The notes under the pieces: model-generated
Told to the model about the DNA's origin: nothing
The model's database searches: none
What the model saw: only the letters and a program-made list of their open reading frames with translations
Assembly (NCBI RefSeq): GCF_001580545.1
Contig: NZ_LRBG01000004.1
Span: 310,001-374,000, forward strand
Origin: Paraburkholderia monticola
GTDB taxonomy: Bacteria > Pseudomonadota > Gammaproteobacteria > Burkholderiales > Burkholderiaceae
Length of the DNA: 64,000 nt
Direction: 5' to 3'
Made by a program: the position numbers and the translations under genes
Shown here: positions 1 through 8,802 of the stretch, piece after piece
How positions within the stretch are numbered: position 1 is the first letter of the stretch
Layout of the letters: each line of letters starts with the position of its first letter

Positions 1-230
1 CCCCAACCGCCAAGCAGGCAGGCTGCCACTTCCTCATTCAGCGAGCGTCCGAGACGAAAGTCTTGAAAGGTCCCAGATTCCGTGTGCTGCCATGCCTGCC
101 CACGCCAATACGCCGGTGTCATCAGTTCATCGAACGCTCCCCAGGGGATGCCTGGTAGCACCTCCTGATTCACTGGGGGAAGGGTCAATTCACGGAGTTC
201 GCCCGCGATGTGCGCGTACATTGTTTGCAT
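1..230 (-). CDS. hypothetical protein, N-terminal part, runs off left edge
   Basis: An open frame starts at the ATG whose complement is at 228-230 and runs off the window without a stop (76 codons visible). The peptide begins MQTMYAHIAGELRELTLP and contains an LGRSLNEEVAACLLGG stretch. That stretch resembles, from memory, the N-terminus of proteins annotated as 8-oxoguanine DNA glycosylase OGG-fold; this is a weak family call. The frame is coherent and typical of a real protein. The gene may be intact or another fragment, since its 3' end is outside the window. Confidence 0.5.
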   Translation of the reverse strand, partial: MQTMYAHIAGELRELTLPPVNQEVLPGIPWGAFDELMTPAYWRGQAWQHTESGTFQDFRLGRSLNEEVAACLLGGW

Positions 231-789
231 CGGGTCCGGAGCTTATCTGAGGATGAATACGAGTTGGCGTGAGATGCATGCGAGGCGTCGGATGATACAA
301 CAATTCGACCGGTAGCCCCCTAGGACCATTGCTCACGCGAAGCTGCAACGAAGTATAGTCAACGAAAATAAGCGTGCGGCAGGTATCGTCGAAGCGCCTC
401 CGGCCATGGTCTGAAATGAGCGGTGAAATTTGCATGTCGACAAACGCGCCGTCAACGCGTCGAGGCGCAAAGCCGCTCGCGGCGACTCTGACAGAGACGA
501 TTTACCGATGCGATTAGACAAGACAGTCCACCGGCGCGCTGCGTTGAAGCAGTGCGAGGCGTCGATGTAGCCTGTCCCAGTCGAAAAAGCTTGAAACGGC
601 GAACAGGAGATGCCCAGCTGTGCTTCTCGTCGCGCGTCGCCGGCCTTCTGAAATTTTTTTTGCATGTAAATCTCAACTGCTCACGGTCAGATTTCCGACT
701 TCCCCTGTCGCAAGCAAAATCATCTCCCCTCTCGCCCGGTATACATACTGCTGCCCGCTTTGCGGTGCAGCCGCGCGACTGGTCGGACA
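231..789. other. gap without a convincing gene
   Basis: Several overlapping open frames exist on the minus strand, but none has a recognisable domain or a good ribosome binding site. An 81-codon minus-strand frame (190-435) overlaps the partial gene at the left edge and could be a remnant. The last 70 bases belong to a dispersed repeat shared with 10122-10206. Confidence 0.5.
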
Positions 790-805
790 TCAACGGCAGC
801 GGTCG
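721..805 (+). repeat. dispersed repeat A, copy 1 (85 bp)
   Basis: This 85-bp segment matches 10122-10206 in the same orientation with no gaps; I count about 11 differences. The last 26 bases (ending in a GGCAGCGGTCG stretch) are identical. Differences are not confined to third codon positions in any one frame, so it may not be coding. Its left end overlaps nothing recognisable, and its right end overlaps the 3' end of the broken minus-strand gene at 790. Confidence 0.75.
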
Positions 806-1612
806 GCGCTTGTAGTTTGATTCTGACCGGACCTGGCGACCGCGAGCCTGGCAGAAACAACCGATTCCGCTTCTGCTACTGCATCGTCAAAGACAACAGG
901 CGATGCTTTCGACACCTTTATCAGCTCCAGCAGTTCCTTCCCGTATTCTTCATATTCGGAGTTCACGCCGAGTATGTCGAGAAGGAGGGGAGAATCGAGG
1001 TACACCGAGAAGCCTTCCAAGGACTCCGGCCCATCTCCGGCTGACTCACTGAAGCAGGCAAGCGCTTCCGCAGCCATGTTCGCAAACGCAATATCTGAAA
1101 CTCGAGCAAATCGGTCCGGATGTGCATTTTTAGGTCGAGCAAAAATTGCGCGACATGAAAGTCGAGACGCAATTCCCGACGCTCGGCCTCATCGGGCGGA
1201 GCCGCTTTGAGCGTCAGAGTGGTGTTTGCTCGCTTGGTCGTTGTCCCAAACTCTTTGCGTGATAGAAGGCGCATAGAGTCGGTGTGCAGAAGCCGGTCGA
1301 GGAAACCTTCCTGCAACGCTTCGTCGTCGAGGCTCGCGAGAATCTCATCGTCGCGGCAGCTTTTAACGAAGTCATTCAACACCCAGTCAATCTCGCCCTC
1401 CGTCACGGCTGGGACGTCTTCATCTTCAAATTGTTGAGTCGCTGCATATTTATACACGGGCCTTTGCGCGCTGCCCAAGATGCTTTCAAGCAGGCCGTCC
1501 CGCTCGAGTTGCACAGCAAGACCGAGTATTGCAAGCCGTGGAATTCGAAGACCGTAGCGCTGCTCAACCTCATTCGAAAATTGTGCAGCATCGAATATCC
1601 CAGCCAGGCGCT
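790..1612 (-). pseudogene. C-terminal part of an unknown protein, frameshifted and truncated
   Basis: A coherent minus-strand reading runs from about 1612 to about 1098. It then continues in another frame from LLEF into SDIAFANMAAEALACF and ends at the stop at 790. A single frameshift near 1098 joins the halves. Both parts are acidic and helical and read like one protein, but I do not recognise the family. Its N-terminus is missing: near 1612 the sequence switches abruptly to a dnaE2 fragment on the opposite strand. That makes this a recombination junction, and the gene is surely dead. Confidence 0.6.
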
Positions 1613-1613
1613 G

Positions 1614-2801
1614 GAGGTAGCGCTCGGGCGCACGCTCGGGGTGCCCATATTCCAGGAGCAGGTGATGCAGGTTGCCATCCTGGCTGCCGGTTTTACGCCT
1701 GGTGAAGCGGACCAGTTGCGTCGCGCAATGGCCGCCTGGAAACGCAAGGGTGGCCTCGACAAATACTACGACCGCATCGTCAATGGAATGATGGAGCGTG
1801 GATACGAGAAGGCGTTCGCCGAAGCCATTTTCCAGCAGATTCACGGCTTCGGCGAATACGGCTTCCCAGAGAGTCATGCGGCAAGCTTCGCGTTGCTCGT
1901 GTACGCGAGCAGCTGGCTGAAATGCCATGAGCCCGAGGCGTTTCTCGCTGCGATGCTCAACAGCATGCCACTCGGTTTTTATTCTGCGTCGCAACTCATC
2001 CAGGACGCACAGCGGCACGGCGTGAAGGTCTTGCCGGCGGACGTCGCCATCAGCAACTGGGACTCGGTACTCGAACACTATGAGTCCGCAGCACGGCCGG
2101 CGGTACGCCTCGGCCTGTCGCTCTTGAAGGGCATGAAGGACGGCGCAGCGGAGCGCATTGAAGCCGCGAGAGCCGTGCGTCAATTCGTCGGTGTCAGCGA
2201 CCTCGCACGACGCGCCCAGCTCGACCGTAAAGACCTTCAGGTTTTGGCCGCAGCGAATTCGCTGTCGTCATTGGCCGGTAATCGGCGCGAAGCACTTTGG
2301 GCGTCTGTGGCCGCGGTGCCGGACAGCGACATCCTCGCCGACGCGCGCGTTGAAGACGAGACGCCTGTGCTCGGCGCACCGTCGGAAGGCGAAGACATTG
2401 TCGCTGACTACAACTCGATGAGCCTCACGCTCGGACGGCATCCGCTATCGCTGCTACGGCCCGTGCTGCTTGAACAACGTCTCGTGCCGGCAGCAACGCT
2501 CATGACGTACCGCAACGGTCGGCTCGCTCGCGGATGCGGGCTAGTCACCTTACGTCAGCGACCAGGTACCGCAAAGGGAGTGATGTTTGTGACCATCAAG
2601 GACGAGACGGGCAACGTGAACGTCATCATCTGGCCGTCGCTGCAGGAAAAGTTTCGCCAGGAAGCCCTCGGCGCGTCGCTGCTCGCCGTTTATGGAACGT
2701 GGCAATGCGAAGGCGAGGTCCGTCACTTGGTTGCCCAGCGGCTCGTCGACTTATCGCACCTTTTAGGTGGGCTCACGGCAGTCAGCCGCAATTTCTGTTG
2801 A
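1614..2801 (+). pseudogene. dnaE2: dnaE2 (imuC) 3' fragment, copy 1: error-prone DNA polymerase III alpha C-terminus
   Basis: About 395 codons of the C-terminal part of the error-prone polymerase DnaE2. It begins near RTLGVPIFQEQVMQVAILA and includes the helix-hairpin-helix/finger stretch HGFGEYGFPESHAASFALL and the C-terminal OB-fold (GVMFVTIKDETGNVNVIIWP). It ends in a normal stop. A full DnaE2 is about 1000-1070 residues, so the polymerase active site is absent. The open frame extends 5' to 1284, but that part is antisense to another pseudogene. A second copy of the last 970 bases lies at a constant offset of 5968 bp with no net indels. Confidence 0.85.
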
Positions 2802-2932
2802 GCAGCCTATCCATACAAAGGCGCTTGATTGTTCAGGTGGTTAATAGATGTCATTCGATTTTACCAACTCCGTGTGAGCTGTTCCGACCACCGCGAGAAG
2901 CCCGCCTTAAACAGGCGTATTGTTATCTGACG

Positions 2933-3004
2933 GTCTCGCTTTCGCTGCCAATTCGGTTCATCCAAAGCGACAGGTGTGACCCTATATTTTCAATGGAGGC
3001 GGCG
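2933..3004 (+). promoter_or_regulatory. conserved leader of the Gly/Ser-rich gene, copy 1
   Basis: The 72 bp before the start codon align with the 73 bp before the paralogous gene at 9808. Both begin GGTCTCG, share an AT-rich box about 20 bp before the start (CCCTATATTTT versus CCCCTTAATTT), and end in an identical GGAGGCGGCG ribosome-binding segment. This suggests a shared promoter or leader that moved with the gene. Confidence 0.4.
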
Positions 3005-3205
3005 ATGAGCAAAGGAACAGGCGGCGGCCAAGGTGCCACACGTAGCAACGCGGGCGGTGTATCGAAGGGCTCGTCCAGCGGGGCCAAATCAACTGGGAGC
3101 AGCAGCCGCTCGGGAAGTGGCTCTTCCGGAGGTAACTGGCCGAGTACGACGGGCAACCCGTCCGGCGGTGGACGTGGCAATGCGGCACCTCGTGGAAGCC
3201 GATGA
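3005..3205 (+). CDS. Gly/Ser-rich small protein, 66 aa, copy 1
   Basis: This small, basic, low-complexity protein has a Gly/Ser/Lys-rich body and a distinctive C-terminus, NWPSTTGNPSGGGRGN, followed by AAPRGSR. I chose the ATG at 3005 because GGAGG sits 7 bp upstream; an in-frame upstream ATG at 2993 would bury that site. The protein is collinear and equal in length with the one at 9808 (66 aa). Identity is complete over the C-terminal third, while the N-terminal half differs at several residues. The function is unknown. The conserved tail suggests selection rather than chance low complexity. Confidence 0.7.
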   Translation: MSKGTGGGQGATRSNAGGVSKGSSSGAKSTGSSSRSGSGSSGGNWPSTTGNPSGGGRGNAAPRGSR

Positions 3206-3324
3206 TTTCCAATGCGAAAAACAACCGTCCTATCCGATGGTTGGTTACGAGCTGTTCGATTGCTTCTGCCCATTTCGTGATGACGCGGTTGCACCGCGCC
3301 ATCGCGTGACATGAACCAAATAAT

Positions 3325-3789
3325 ATGCTCGACCTGCGATTTATCTGGAATCTCGGCGCAATCATATTCAGCGTAGTCGGCCTACCGATTGTGCTGTTTT
3401 TCTGGGAATCGGCCATTCGGGTGACGAACTGCGATACCGATTTGAAATTTCTTCCGCCAGAGCTGGCGTCCGCCGGCCTGGCACTACTTCTTGTCTGCTT
3501 TCCAATCGGCGAGAAGCCTGAGTCAGGAACGACACCGGAAGCGCGGCGTGCCTGCCGGGAATACAATTGGAACGCGACATTGTTGATTTTGGCGGTCTTT
3601 TGGTTTGCCGTAGGCTCGATATTTTGGGTCGCCGCGTTTGGGTACTCGATAAAAGGTACATATCCCGCATTCTGGCTGAAATGGTCCTTCGGCGGATATT
3701 TTAAAGAGCTGGGGGCAATGGGAACCGACGCAATTCTTTTTTATTGCGCGGCCGGCGTGCTGGCATCGGGAAAAATGGCGAAGACATGA
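3325..3789 (+). CDS. small integral membrane protein, unknown function
   Basis: 154 aa with about four hydrophobic stretches: near residues 8-25, 48-62, 84-107 and 133-147. No known domain is recognised. It is translationally coupled to the next gene: its stop TGA overlaps the next ATG (ATGA at 3786-3789). The pair probably works together at the inner membrane. I see no strong ribosome binding site at the start, so the exact N-terminus is uncertain. Confidence 0.6.
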   Translation: MLDLRFIWNLGAIIFSVVGLPIVLFFWESAIRVTNCDTDLKFLPPELASAGLALLLVCFPIGEKPESGTTPEARRACREYNWNATLLILAVFWFAVGSIFWVAAFGYSIKGTYPAFWLKWSFGGYFKELGAMGTDAILFYCAAGVLASGKMAKT

Positions 3790-4595
3790 GCGAAATGCTA
3801 TCTCTCGTACTTCGGAATCCTCCAATCATTGTGATTCCAACGATAGGCATATTTGCGGCCTTCGCGCTCTTGCGGCTGAAATCTAACTACGTGAATCACG
3901 GCGTTATCAGCTTTACTCGGACGAGCGGCCACGCGTCAGATTCCGTCGCGGTCAGCGAACCCGCTGCGCAGGGCCAAAGTGAAAAGGACTTGACGGAGCA
4001 AGGTCTGCCTAAGGTGGACGATGTGTCTGACCAGACGGCGCCGGTGGAACAGAACCGCCGTGAGGAACCTGCACGCCAAGGAGAGAAACCAACTGCAGTC
4101 GAGCCGCAGTCGAAACCACGGGAGCGCGTGCGAGACATGCCTGAGCGCGTCGCCTATTCGTATTTTCAAAAGAGCGAGCCTAGTTTTTACAGATTACATG
4201 ATGCTGTCGACGAGACTTGGGACCTCCTTGCGAGGTGGTCAAGGGACGTAGCCATTTCGTCGCAAAGGGAAAACTTCGAAAATCGCTCATATTTTGACGA
4301 GCGACAGTTATGGTCGCTCATCAAGGTCCGGGATGCCTGGCGCGATGTGCGAGAAGCCGCGCCGGAAACGTGGGGGCGCAACGACCTTGACGATTTGCAG
4401 CATCACATGTCCGAAATTTTGAACAGGCTGACCGACGATACTATCCGTGCGCAACGCGAAGATTCGGGGTCGATTGACAACGTCAGATTCGGGTTATCTG
4501 AAATGCAGTACCTCCTGAAAGAGTACAGTTCCAACCTTGAATTCAGAAAGGTGGGCAAAGAGTTTCTGACCGAAGTCTCCCGCGCGCGCGATTAG
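3786..4595 (+). CDS. membrane-anchored protein with charged cytoplasmic region, unknown function
   Basis: 269 aa. An N-terminal hydrophobic segment (about residues 10-28, rich in I, V, F, A) is followed by a low-complexity, Glu/Gln/Pro-rich linker and then a helical, charged C-terminal domain (from about residue 125, RVAYSYFQKSEPSFYRLHD). The start overlaps the stop of the upstream membrane protein. The C-terminal part contains W- and R-rich helices but no known catalytic motif. The two-gene pair is the only intact unit between the two dnaE2 fragments apart from the rhomboid gene. Confidence 0.6.
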   Translation: MSEMLSLVLRNPPIIVIPTIGIFAAFALLRLKSNYVNHGVISFTRTSGHASDSVAVSEPAAQGQSEKDLTEQGLPKVDDVSDQTAPVEQNRREEPARQGEKPTAVEPQSKPRERVRDMPERVAYSYFQKSEPSFYRLHDAVDETWDLLARWSRDVAISSQRENFENRSYFDERQLWSLIKVRDAWRDVREAAPETWGRNDLDDLQHHMSEILNRLTDDTIRAQREDSGSIDNVRFGLSEMQYLLKEYSSNLEFRKVGKEFLTEVSRARD

Positions 4596-4687
4596 CCGCG
4601 CCAGGCAGTCGAGGTTCACCAGAACCTCTTCGCGCCCGTTAACATTCAAGTTTGTCACGTTAATCCACCCGCTGTCGGCACTCGACA

Positions 4688-4927
4688 TCATCGCGATGGC
4701 GCCAGCAATCGCTGGGGGTTCAGCGTCGCGCATACCCGCATGATTTCATGCTTCTCGCAGAGCCTCGCGTCGAGCTTCGCGTAGTTCGTGTACTCGAGTA
4801 AGATGCTGCGCTTACCAAACATCGCGGTGTCATGAGAATCCCGGGGATACCGTTGCGGATGCCGCCGTGTAGCTATATTGATGGGGACTTCGTTTGCAAC
4901 GTAAAGAGTGTAGGTGACATGACTCAT
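4688..4927 (-). CDS. possible small hypothetical protein
   Basis: 79 codons from the ATG complementary to 4925-4927. The peptide (MSHVTYTLYVANEVPINI...) is not low-complexity and reads plausibly, but there is no good ribosome binding site and I recognise no family. It may be another fragment. Confidence 0.3.
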   Translation of the reverse strand: MSHVTYTLYVANEVPINIATRRHPQRYPRDSHDTAMFGKRSILLEYTNYAKLDARLCEKHEIMRVCATLNPQRLLAPSR

Positions 4928-4953
4928 GGTCAACCGAGGTAGACCGCCAACGA

Positions 4954-5304
4954 ATGAGCCATGGCGACACGTCGGAATCAATTCAAACGAAGCATGAAAA
5001 ATCGCGAACTCAAATGGCAGGTGCAACTGTGAAGAGATCTGAGAAACTTCTGGAAAATATCGACCAGTCGAAGGAACAGCACACCCCCACGACAGCAGAT
5101 ATCGCCCCGCACAACGAAGCCAACCCGAGCAAGCAGACGGCGGCGGTTAGCGCTGCTGAGCAGAAGGTATCCGTCGGCGCAGGCAAGAAGACCACCTCGT
5201 TGCGGTTGATGCAGGCAGTATGGGCAGCGCAAAAGAAGCCGTCATTAGAGACGGGCCCACAGACAGATATTGCCGCGGGAGAGGATGACCCCACTTCACG
5301 CTGA
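4954..5304 (+). CDS. possible hydrophilic protein of unknown function
   Basis: 116 codons; an alternative ATG lies at 5014. The product is hydrophilic, rich in Lys, Thr, Glu and Ala, and probably disordered. No domain is recognised. It lies in a region of gene debris, so this is a weak call. Confidence 0.3.
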   Translation: MSHGDTSESIQTKHEKSRTQMAGATVKRSEKLLENIDQSKEQHTPTTADIAPHNEANPSKQTAAVSAAEQKVSVGAGKKTTSLRLMQAVWAAQKKPSLETGPQTDIAAGEDDPTSR

Positions 5305-5412
5305 AAATTGCCTGACGAAATTCGGATGCCACGCCCGAATGCCCCGGTGCGGTCACGATAGCGTTGACATCGAGACCGCTGGACGTATGCTTTGGCATAG
5401 ACGCCAGCGCAT

Positions 5413-6045
5413 TCAGACTGCAGTTATTTCGCCATCGACCGCAATAATCTGACCGGTGATGTATGCGGACGCGTCTGAGGCCAAGAGCACAGCAATTCCT
5501 TTGAGGTCTTCAGGGCCGCCGAAGCGATTCATAGGGCAAAGTTCAAGCAGATTCGGCGACTGCTCGATGTTGACCTTTGTCATCTTTGTCGGAAAGAATC
5601 CCGGCGCGATTGCGTTCACTGTTATCCTTCGTTGGGCCTATTCTGCAGCAAGTGCCCGCGTCATGTTGACCACGGCACCCTTGCTTGCGTTATATGCAAT
5701 CGTCTTCATGTGTCGCGGGTCGATGCCGACGAGACCTTCGACGGACGCGATATTCAGAATTCTGCCCCTGCCAGTACGAAGCATGGAATGACGACCGACA
5801 GCCTGGGTCAATACGAAGAGGCCCGTGACGTTCAGGTCGAACACCTTCTTCCAGCCGTCTAGGGGATGTTCTTCGGCCGGAGCCCCCCAGATAGTCCCCG
5901 CGTTGTTATCCAGAATGTCGATTGCTCCATGCACTTCGATAATGCCTGTTACAACCGATTCGATAGTTTCGTGGGCAGACAGGTCACATACGACGGCCAC
6001 GGCATCAATTCCGCAGGCGCGTACCCGCGCGGGTTCCAAAAAGCC
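5413..6045 (-). pseudogene. short-chain dehydrogenase/reductase fragment with nonsense codon
   Basis: The reading shows the NAG motif (ILDNNAGTIWG), the catalytic Ser region (ILNIASVEG) and the YNASKGAV motif. The C-terminal NAIAPGFFPTKM and ASAYITGQIIAVDGE motifs of a classical SDR follow. The two halves are in the same frame, interrupted by a TAG at 5638-5640 (ALAAE-stop-AQRRITVNAIAPG). The N-terminal Rossmann glycine motif is missing: homology begins near 6045, where the sequence switches to an aldo/keto reductase fragment on the other strand. It is non-functional. Confidence 0.85.
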
Positions 6046-6074
6046 CTTGTACCAGTGGACATCAGCCGAATACG

Positions 6075-6427
6075 CGGATTCTGACCGAAACAGGAATACG
6101 ATTGACGCGGTTATCCGTGTTGCCAACGATATCGGCGCCATGCCAGCGCAAGTGTCGCTCAGCTGGCTGTCCGACCGACCTGCTGTGACGGCCCCCATCA
6201 TCGGCGCGCGAACTTTGCAGCACCTGACCGAGGCACTTGGAGCCGTCGACCTCACTCTAAATTCGGACAGCACCACGTTTCTGGATGCGGTCAGCGCACC
6301 GCTCTCCGGCGGTTACCCCTATGAAGCCTTCGGCAGCGGCCAGCGGATGCGGTTTGTCGACAGCCCGACTCAAGCGCTCAAGTCTCTGGTCAGTGAAGGG
6401 TCCAAGCATCCGTTGGGACGCATCTGA
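6075..6427 (+). pseudogene. aldo/keto reductase C-terminal fragment
   Basis: About 115 codons matching the C-terminal end of an aldo/keto reductase: the PAQVSLSWLSDRPAVTAPIIG stretch includes the cofactor-binding loop region, then LTEALGAVDLTL. The barrel N-terminus and catalytic Tyr are missing. The fragment abuts the N-terminal break of the SDR remnant head-to-head, marking a recombination junction near 6050-6075. Confidence 0.75.
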
Positions 6428-6829
6428 ACCATCGCCAACGCCGGGTGGTCATTTCCTCGACATCCTCGCGTATTCCCTTGCACCGCCCTGTTCAGGTTCA
6501 AAGCCGACGGGGCTTTCGCGCGCACGGCGATGTCGGTCGTCTGATGGCCCGTGCCATTTAGGACGGCTGGAATAGCGCCCTGAGGCAACCGACTGACGGG
6601 CGACGATGGCTCAGACAGGTGTCTCGTGATGCTTTGGAACGTGTCTGAAGGCCACGCTCAGAATACTGCGGGGCTCAACTTCACCAAAGGGGATTTTCAA
6701 GCAGCAGGTGAAAGCTAGAGAACAATGCTGAAATCTAGGCAGTTGAACAAAGGAGCGCGAGGTCAGTGCCCCGAGCGATGCGGCAGTAGGTGAGTATAGG
6801 TGCACGCCGCACGTGTGGGTGTGTTGCTG
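6428..6829. other. gap without a convincing gene
   Basis: About 400 bp with only weak short frames. The one notable feature is the 39-bp repeat B at 6574-6612. Confidence 0.5.
6574..6612 (+). repeat. dispersed repeat B, copy 1 (39 bp, imperfect dyad)
   Basis: The 39-bp segment starting AGCGCCCTGAGGC matches 10262-10300 with 4 differences. Its ends are partly self-complementary (CGCCC ... GGGCG), so it could form a hairpin. It resembles a REP-like intergenic element, but only two copies are visible here. Confidence 0.6.
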
Positions 6830-7408
6830 CTAGCGTCGGCTGGCGCGCGACACCCGACCCGCACGGGCTGCCAGAATCCCGCCAATCGTACCTCCGACAT
6901 GACTTTGCCACGAGATGCCCGGCGTCAGTGGCAACGCGCCGATGAACATCGTCATTCCATACGCCGCGACCACGACGAGAGCGACTGCCACCGATAGCAT
7001 GTCGCGGATGTACAGCCCGCGGCCTACAAGGTACGCGGCGTAACCGAATACCAGTCCGCTCGCATCGATGTGAATCGTGTATGGCGCTCCCAGTAGCCAC
7101 GCGCATAACCCTGCTCCAAGCATCGAGCCTATCGTGGCATCCCAGAAGTTTGAGACCTTTGGCCAGGTGCAGAGCCAGCCGAGGACAAGCAATCCTGAGG
7201 TGTTCGCCAGGAGGTGGCGAAAGTTGGCGTGCAGCCAGGGCGCGAACAGGATTCCCTGCAATCCGCTGATGGTGCGCGGCTCGACGCCATGTGTGTCTAG
7301 ATGTAGCCAAGGAAACAATACAGACAGGAAAAAGACTATCCACATTGAACCGACGAAACTTGCAAGCAGGGAAACGCGTGCTTTTAAGTTGACACCACCC
7401 GTCGCCAC
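6830..7408 (-). CDS. rhomboid family intramembrane serine protease
   Basis: 192 aa with about six membrane segments. It shows the rhomboid signature HANFRHLLANT (HxxxN in TM2) near residue 60, the catalytic serine motif near residue 115 (IDASGLVFGY) and a C-terminal catalytic His in SWQSHVGG (about residue 167). The usual GxSG is DASG here, one residue off. Length and layout fit a complete single-domain rhomboid that cleaves membrane-embedded substrates. It is the only intact gene between the oxidoreductase debris and the second dnaE2 fragment, with no obvious operon partner. Confidence 0.85.
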   Translation of the reverse strand: MATGGVNLKARVSLLASFVGSMWIVFFLSVLFPWLHLDTHGVEPRTISGLQGILFAPWLHANFRHLLANTSGLLVLGWLCTWPKVSNFWDATIGSMLGAGLCAWLLGAPYTIHIDASGLVFGYAAYLVGRGLYIRDMLSVAVALVVVAAYGMTMFIGALPLTPGISWQSHVGGTIGGILAARAGRVSRASRR

Positions 7409-7798
7409 CTTGCAGGAGCTTTCTTAGATGTAGTAAATGCAGTCACAAGGAACTGCCGGCGTTGGAACTGAGGGCTGCGTTATCCGTGGCGCAGCCGCAC
7501 GAGCACCTTGCGTATTAGCAGCCGACCATTTTGCCCTGTGGCAATCCGTCCGCCACGCAGGATGTCATAGCGCCTCATTGGCTTTGGGTTTCTCCTGTTT
7601 TTTATTGCGACGCTGCGTTCGGTTGTATTAGTGCTGCTCTATCCGGAGTCACAGATTGGTGGTCCGGGTTGGGACAAGGACAACGTCCGGCGCTTGATTT
7701 TGTGGGGCTCTGTCAGAAAGATGCCAAAAGCCTGTTTCTCGAAAGTAACAAGACGAAGTTATGCACACCGCCACGGGGGCTCTACACCGAATCCATCT
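7409..7798. other. gap without a convincing gene
   Basis: The open frame here is only the upstream extension of the second dnaE2 fragment and shows no DnaE2 similarity before about 7799. Nothing else is recognisable. Confidence 0.5.
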
Positions 7799-8769
7799 TC
7801 CAGCAGATTCACGGCTTCGGCGAATACGGTTTCCCTGAGAGCCACGCGGCGAGCTTCGCGCTGCTCGTCTACGCGAGCAGCCGGTTGAAGTGTCACGAGC
7901 CGGAAGCGTTTCTCGCCGCGATGCTGAACAGCATGCCGCTCGGCTTCTATTCTGCGTCTCAGCTCATCCAGGATGCGCAGCGTCACGGCGTGAAGGTGCT
8001 GCCGGCCGATGTCACCATCAGCAACTGGGATTCAGTGCTTGAGCGTCACGATTCTCAATCAAGGCCTGCAGTACGCCTTGGCTTGTCGCTCCTGAAGGGC
8101 ATGAAGGACGGCGCCGCTGAACGTATTGAAGCCGCGAGAGCAGTGAGACAGTTTGCCAGCGTCAGCGAACTCGCCAAACGCGCGCAGCTCGACCGGAAGG
8201 ACCTTCATGTTCTGGCCGCCGCGAACTCTCTGTCGTCGCTCGCCGGCAACCGGCGCGAAGCGCTCTGGACGTCTGTCGCCGCGGTACCCGACCGTGACAT
8301 CCTTGCCGATGCGCGGGTGGATGATGAAACGCCTGTGCTTGGCGCGCCGTCGGAGGGCGAAGACATCGTCGCCGACTACAACTCGATGAGCCTCACACTC
8401 GGTCGACATCCGCTATCACTACTGCGGCCGGCGCTGCTCGAACAACGGCTTATGCCAGCGGCGACGCTCATGACCTACCGCAATGGCTGACTCGCGCGTG
8501 GTTGTGGATTGGTGACGGTACGTCAGCGACCAGGGACCGCAAAGGGCGTGATGTTCGTTACCATCGAGGATGAGACGGGCAACGTGAACGTCATCATCTG
8601 GCCTTCGCTGCAGGAAAGGTTCCGGCAGGAGGCACTGGGCGCGTCATTGCTTGCGGTGTACGGAACATGGCAATGCGAGGGCGAGGTCCGACGTCTGGTC
8701 GCTCAACGACTTGTCGATATGTCGCATCTGCTCGGCGGGCTTACGGCGGTCAGTCGAAATTTCTGTTGA
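7799..8769 (+). pseudogene. dnaE2: dnaE2 (imuC) 3' fragment, copy 2, with in-frame stop
   Basis: About 323 codons of the DnaE2 C-terminus, from HGFGEYGFPESHAAS to the natural stop. It is collinear with 1832-2801 and has no net indels. A TGA at 8488-8490 replaces the Arg codon (CGG in copy 1) after MTYRNG, splitting the frame. Synonymous divergence from copy 1 is spread along the whole length, so the copies are not a very recent duplication. The 5' break is sharp and directly follows unrelated sequence. Confidence 0.85.
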
Positions 8770-8802
8770 GCGATAGCACCTACTGTGAGGAGTTTGTTGT
8801 CG

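Noticed and set aside
1284..1613. Extension of the dnaE2 fragment upstream to 1284
   Set aside because: The translated extension has no DnaE2 similarity and is antisense to a more coherent minus-strand remnant.
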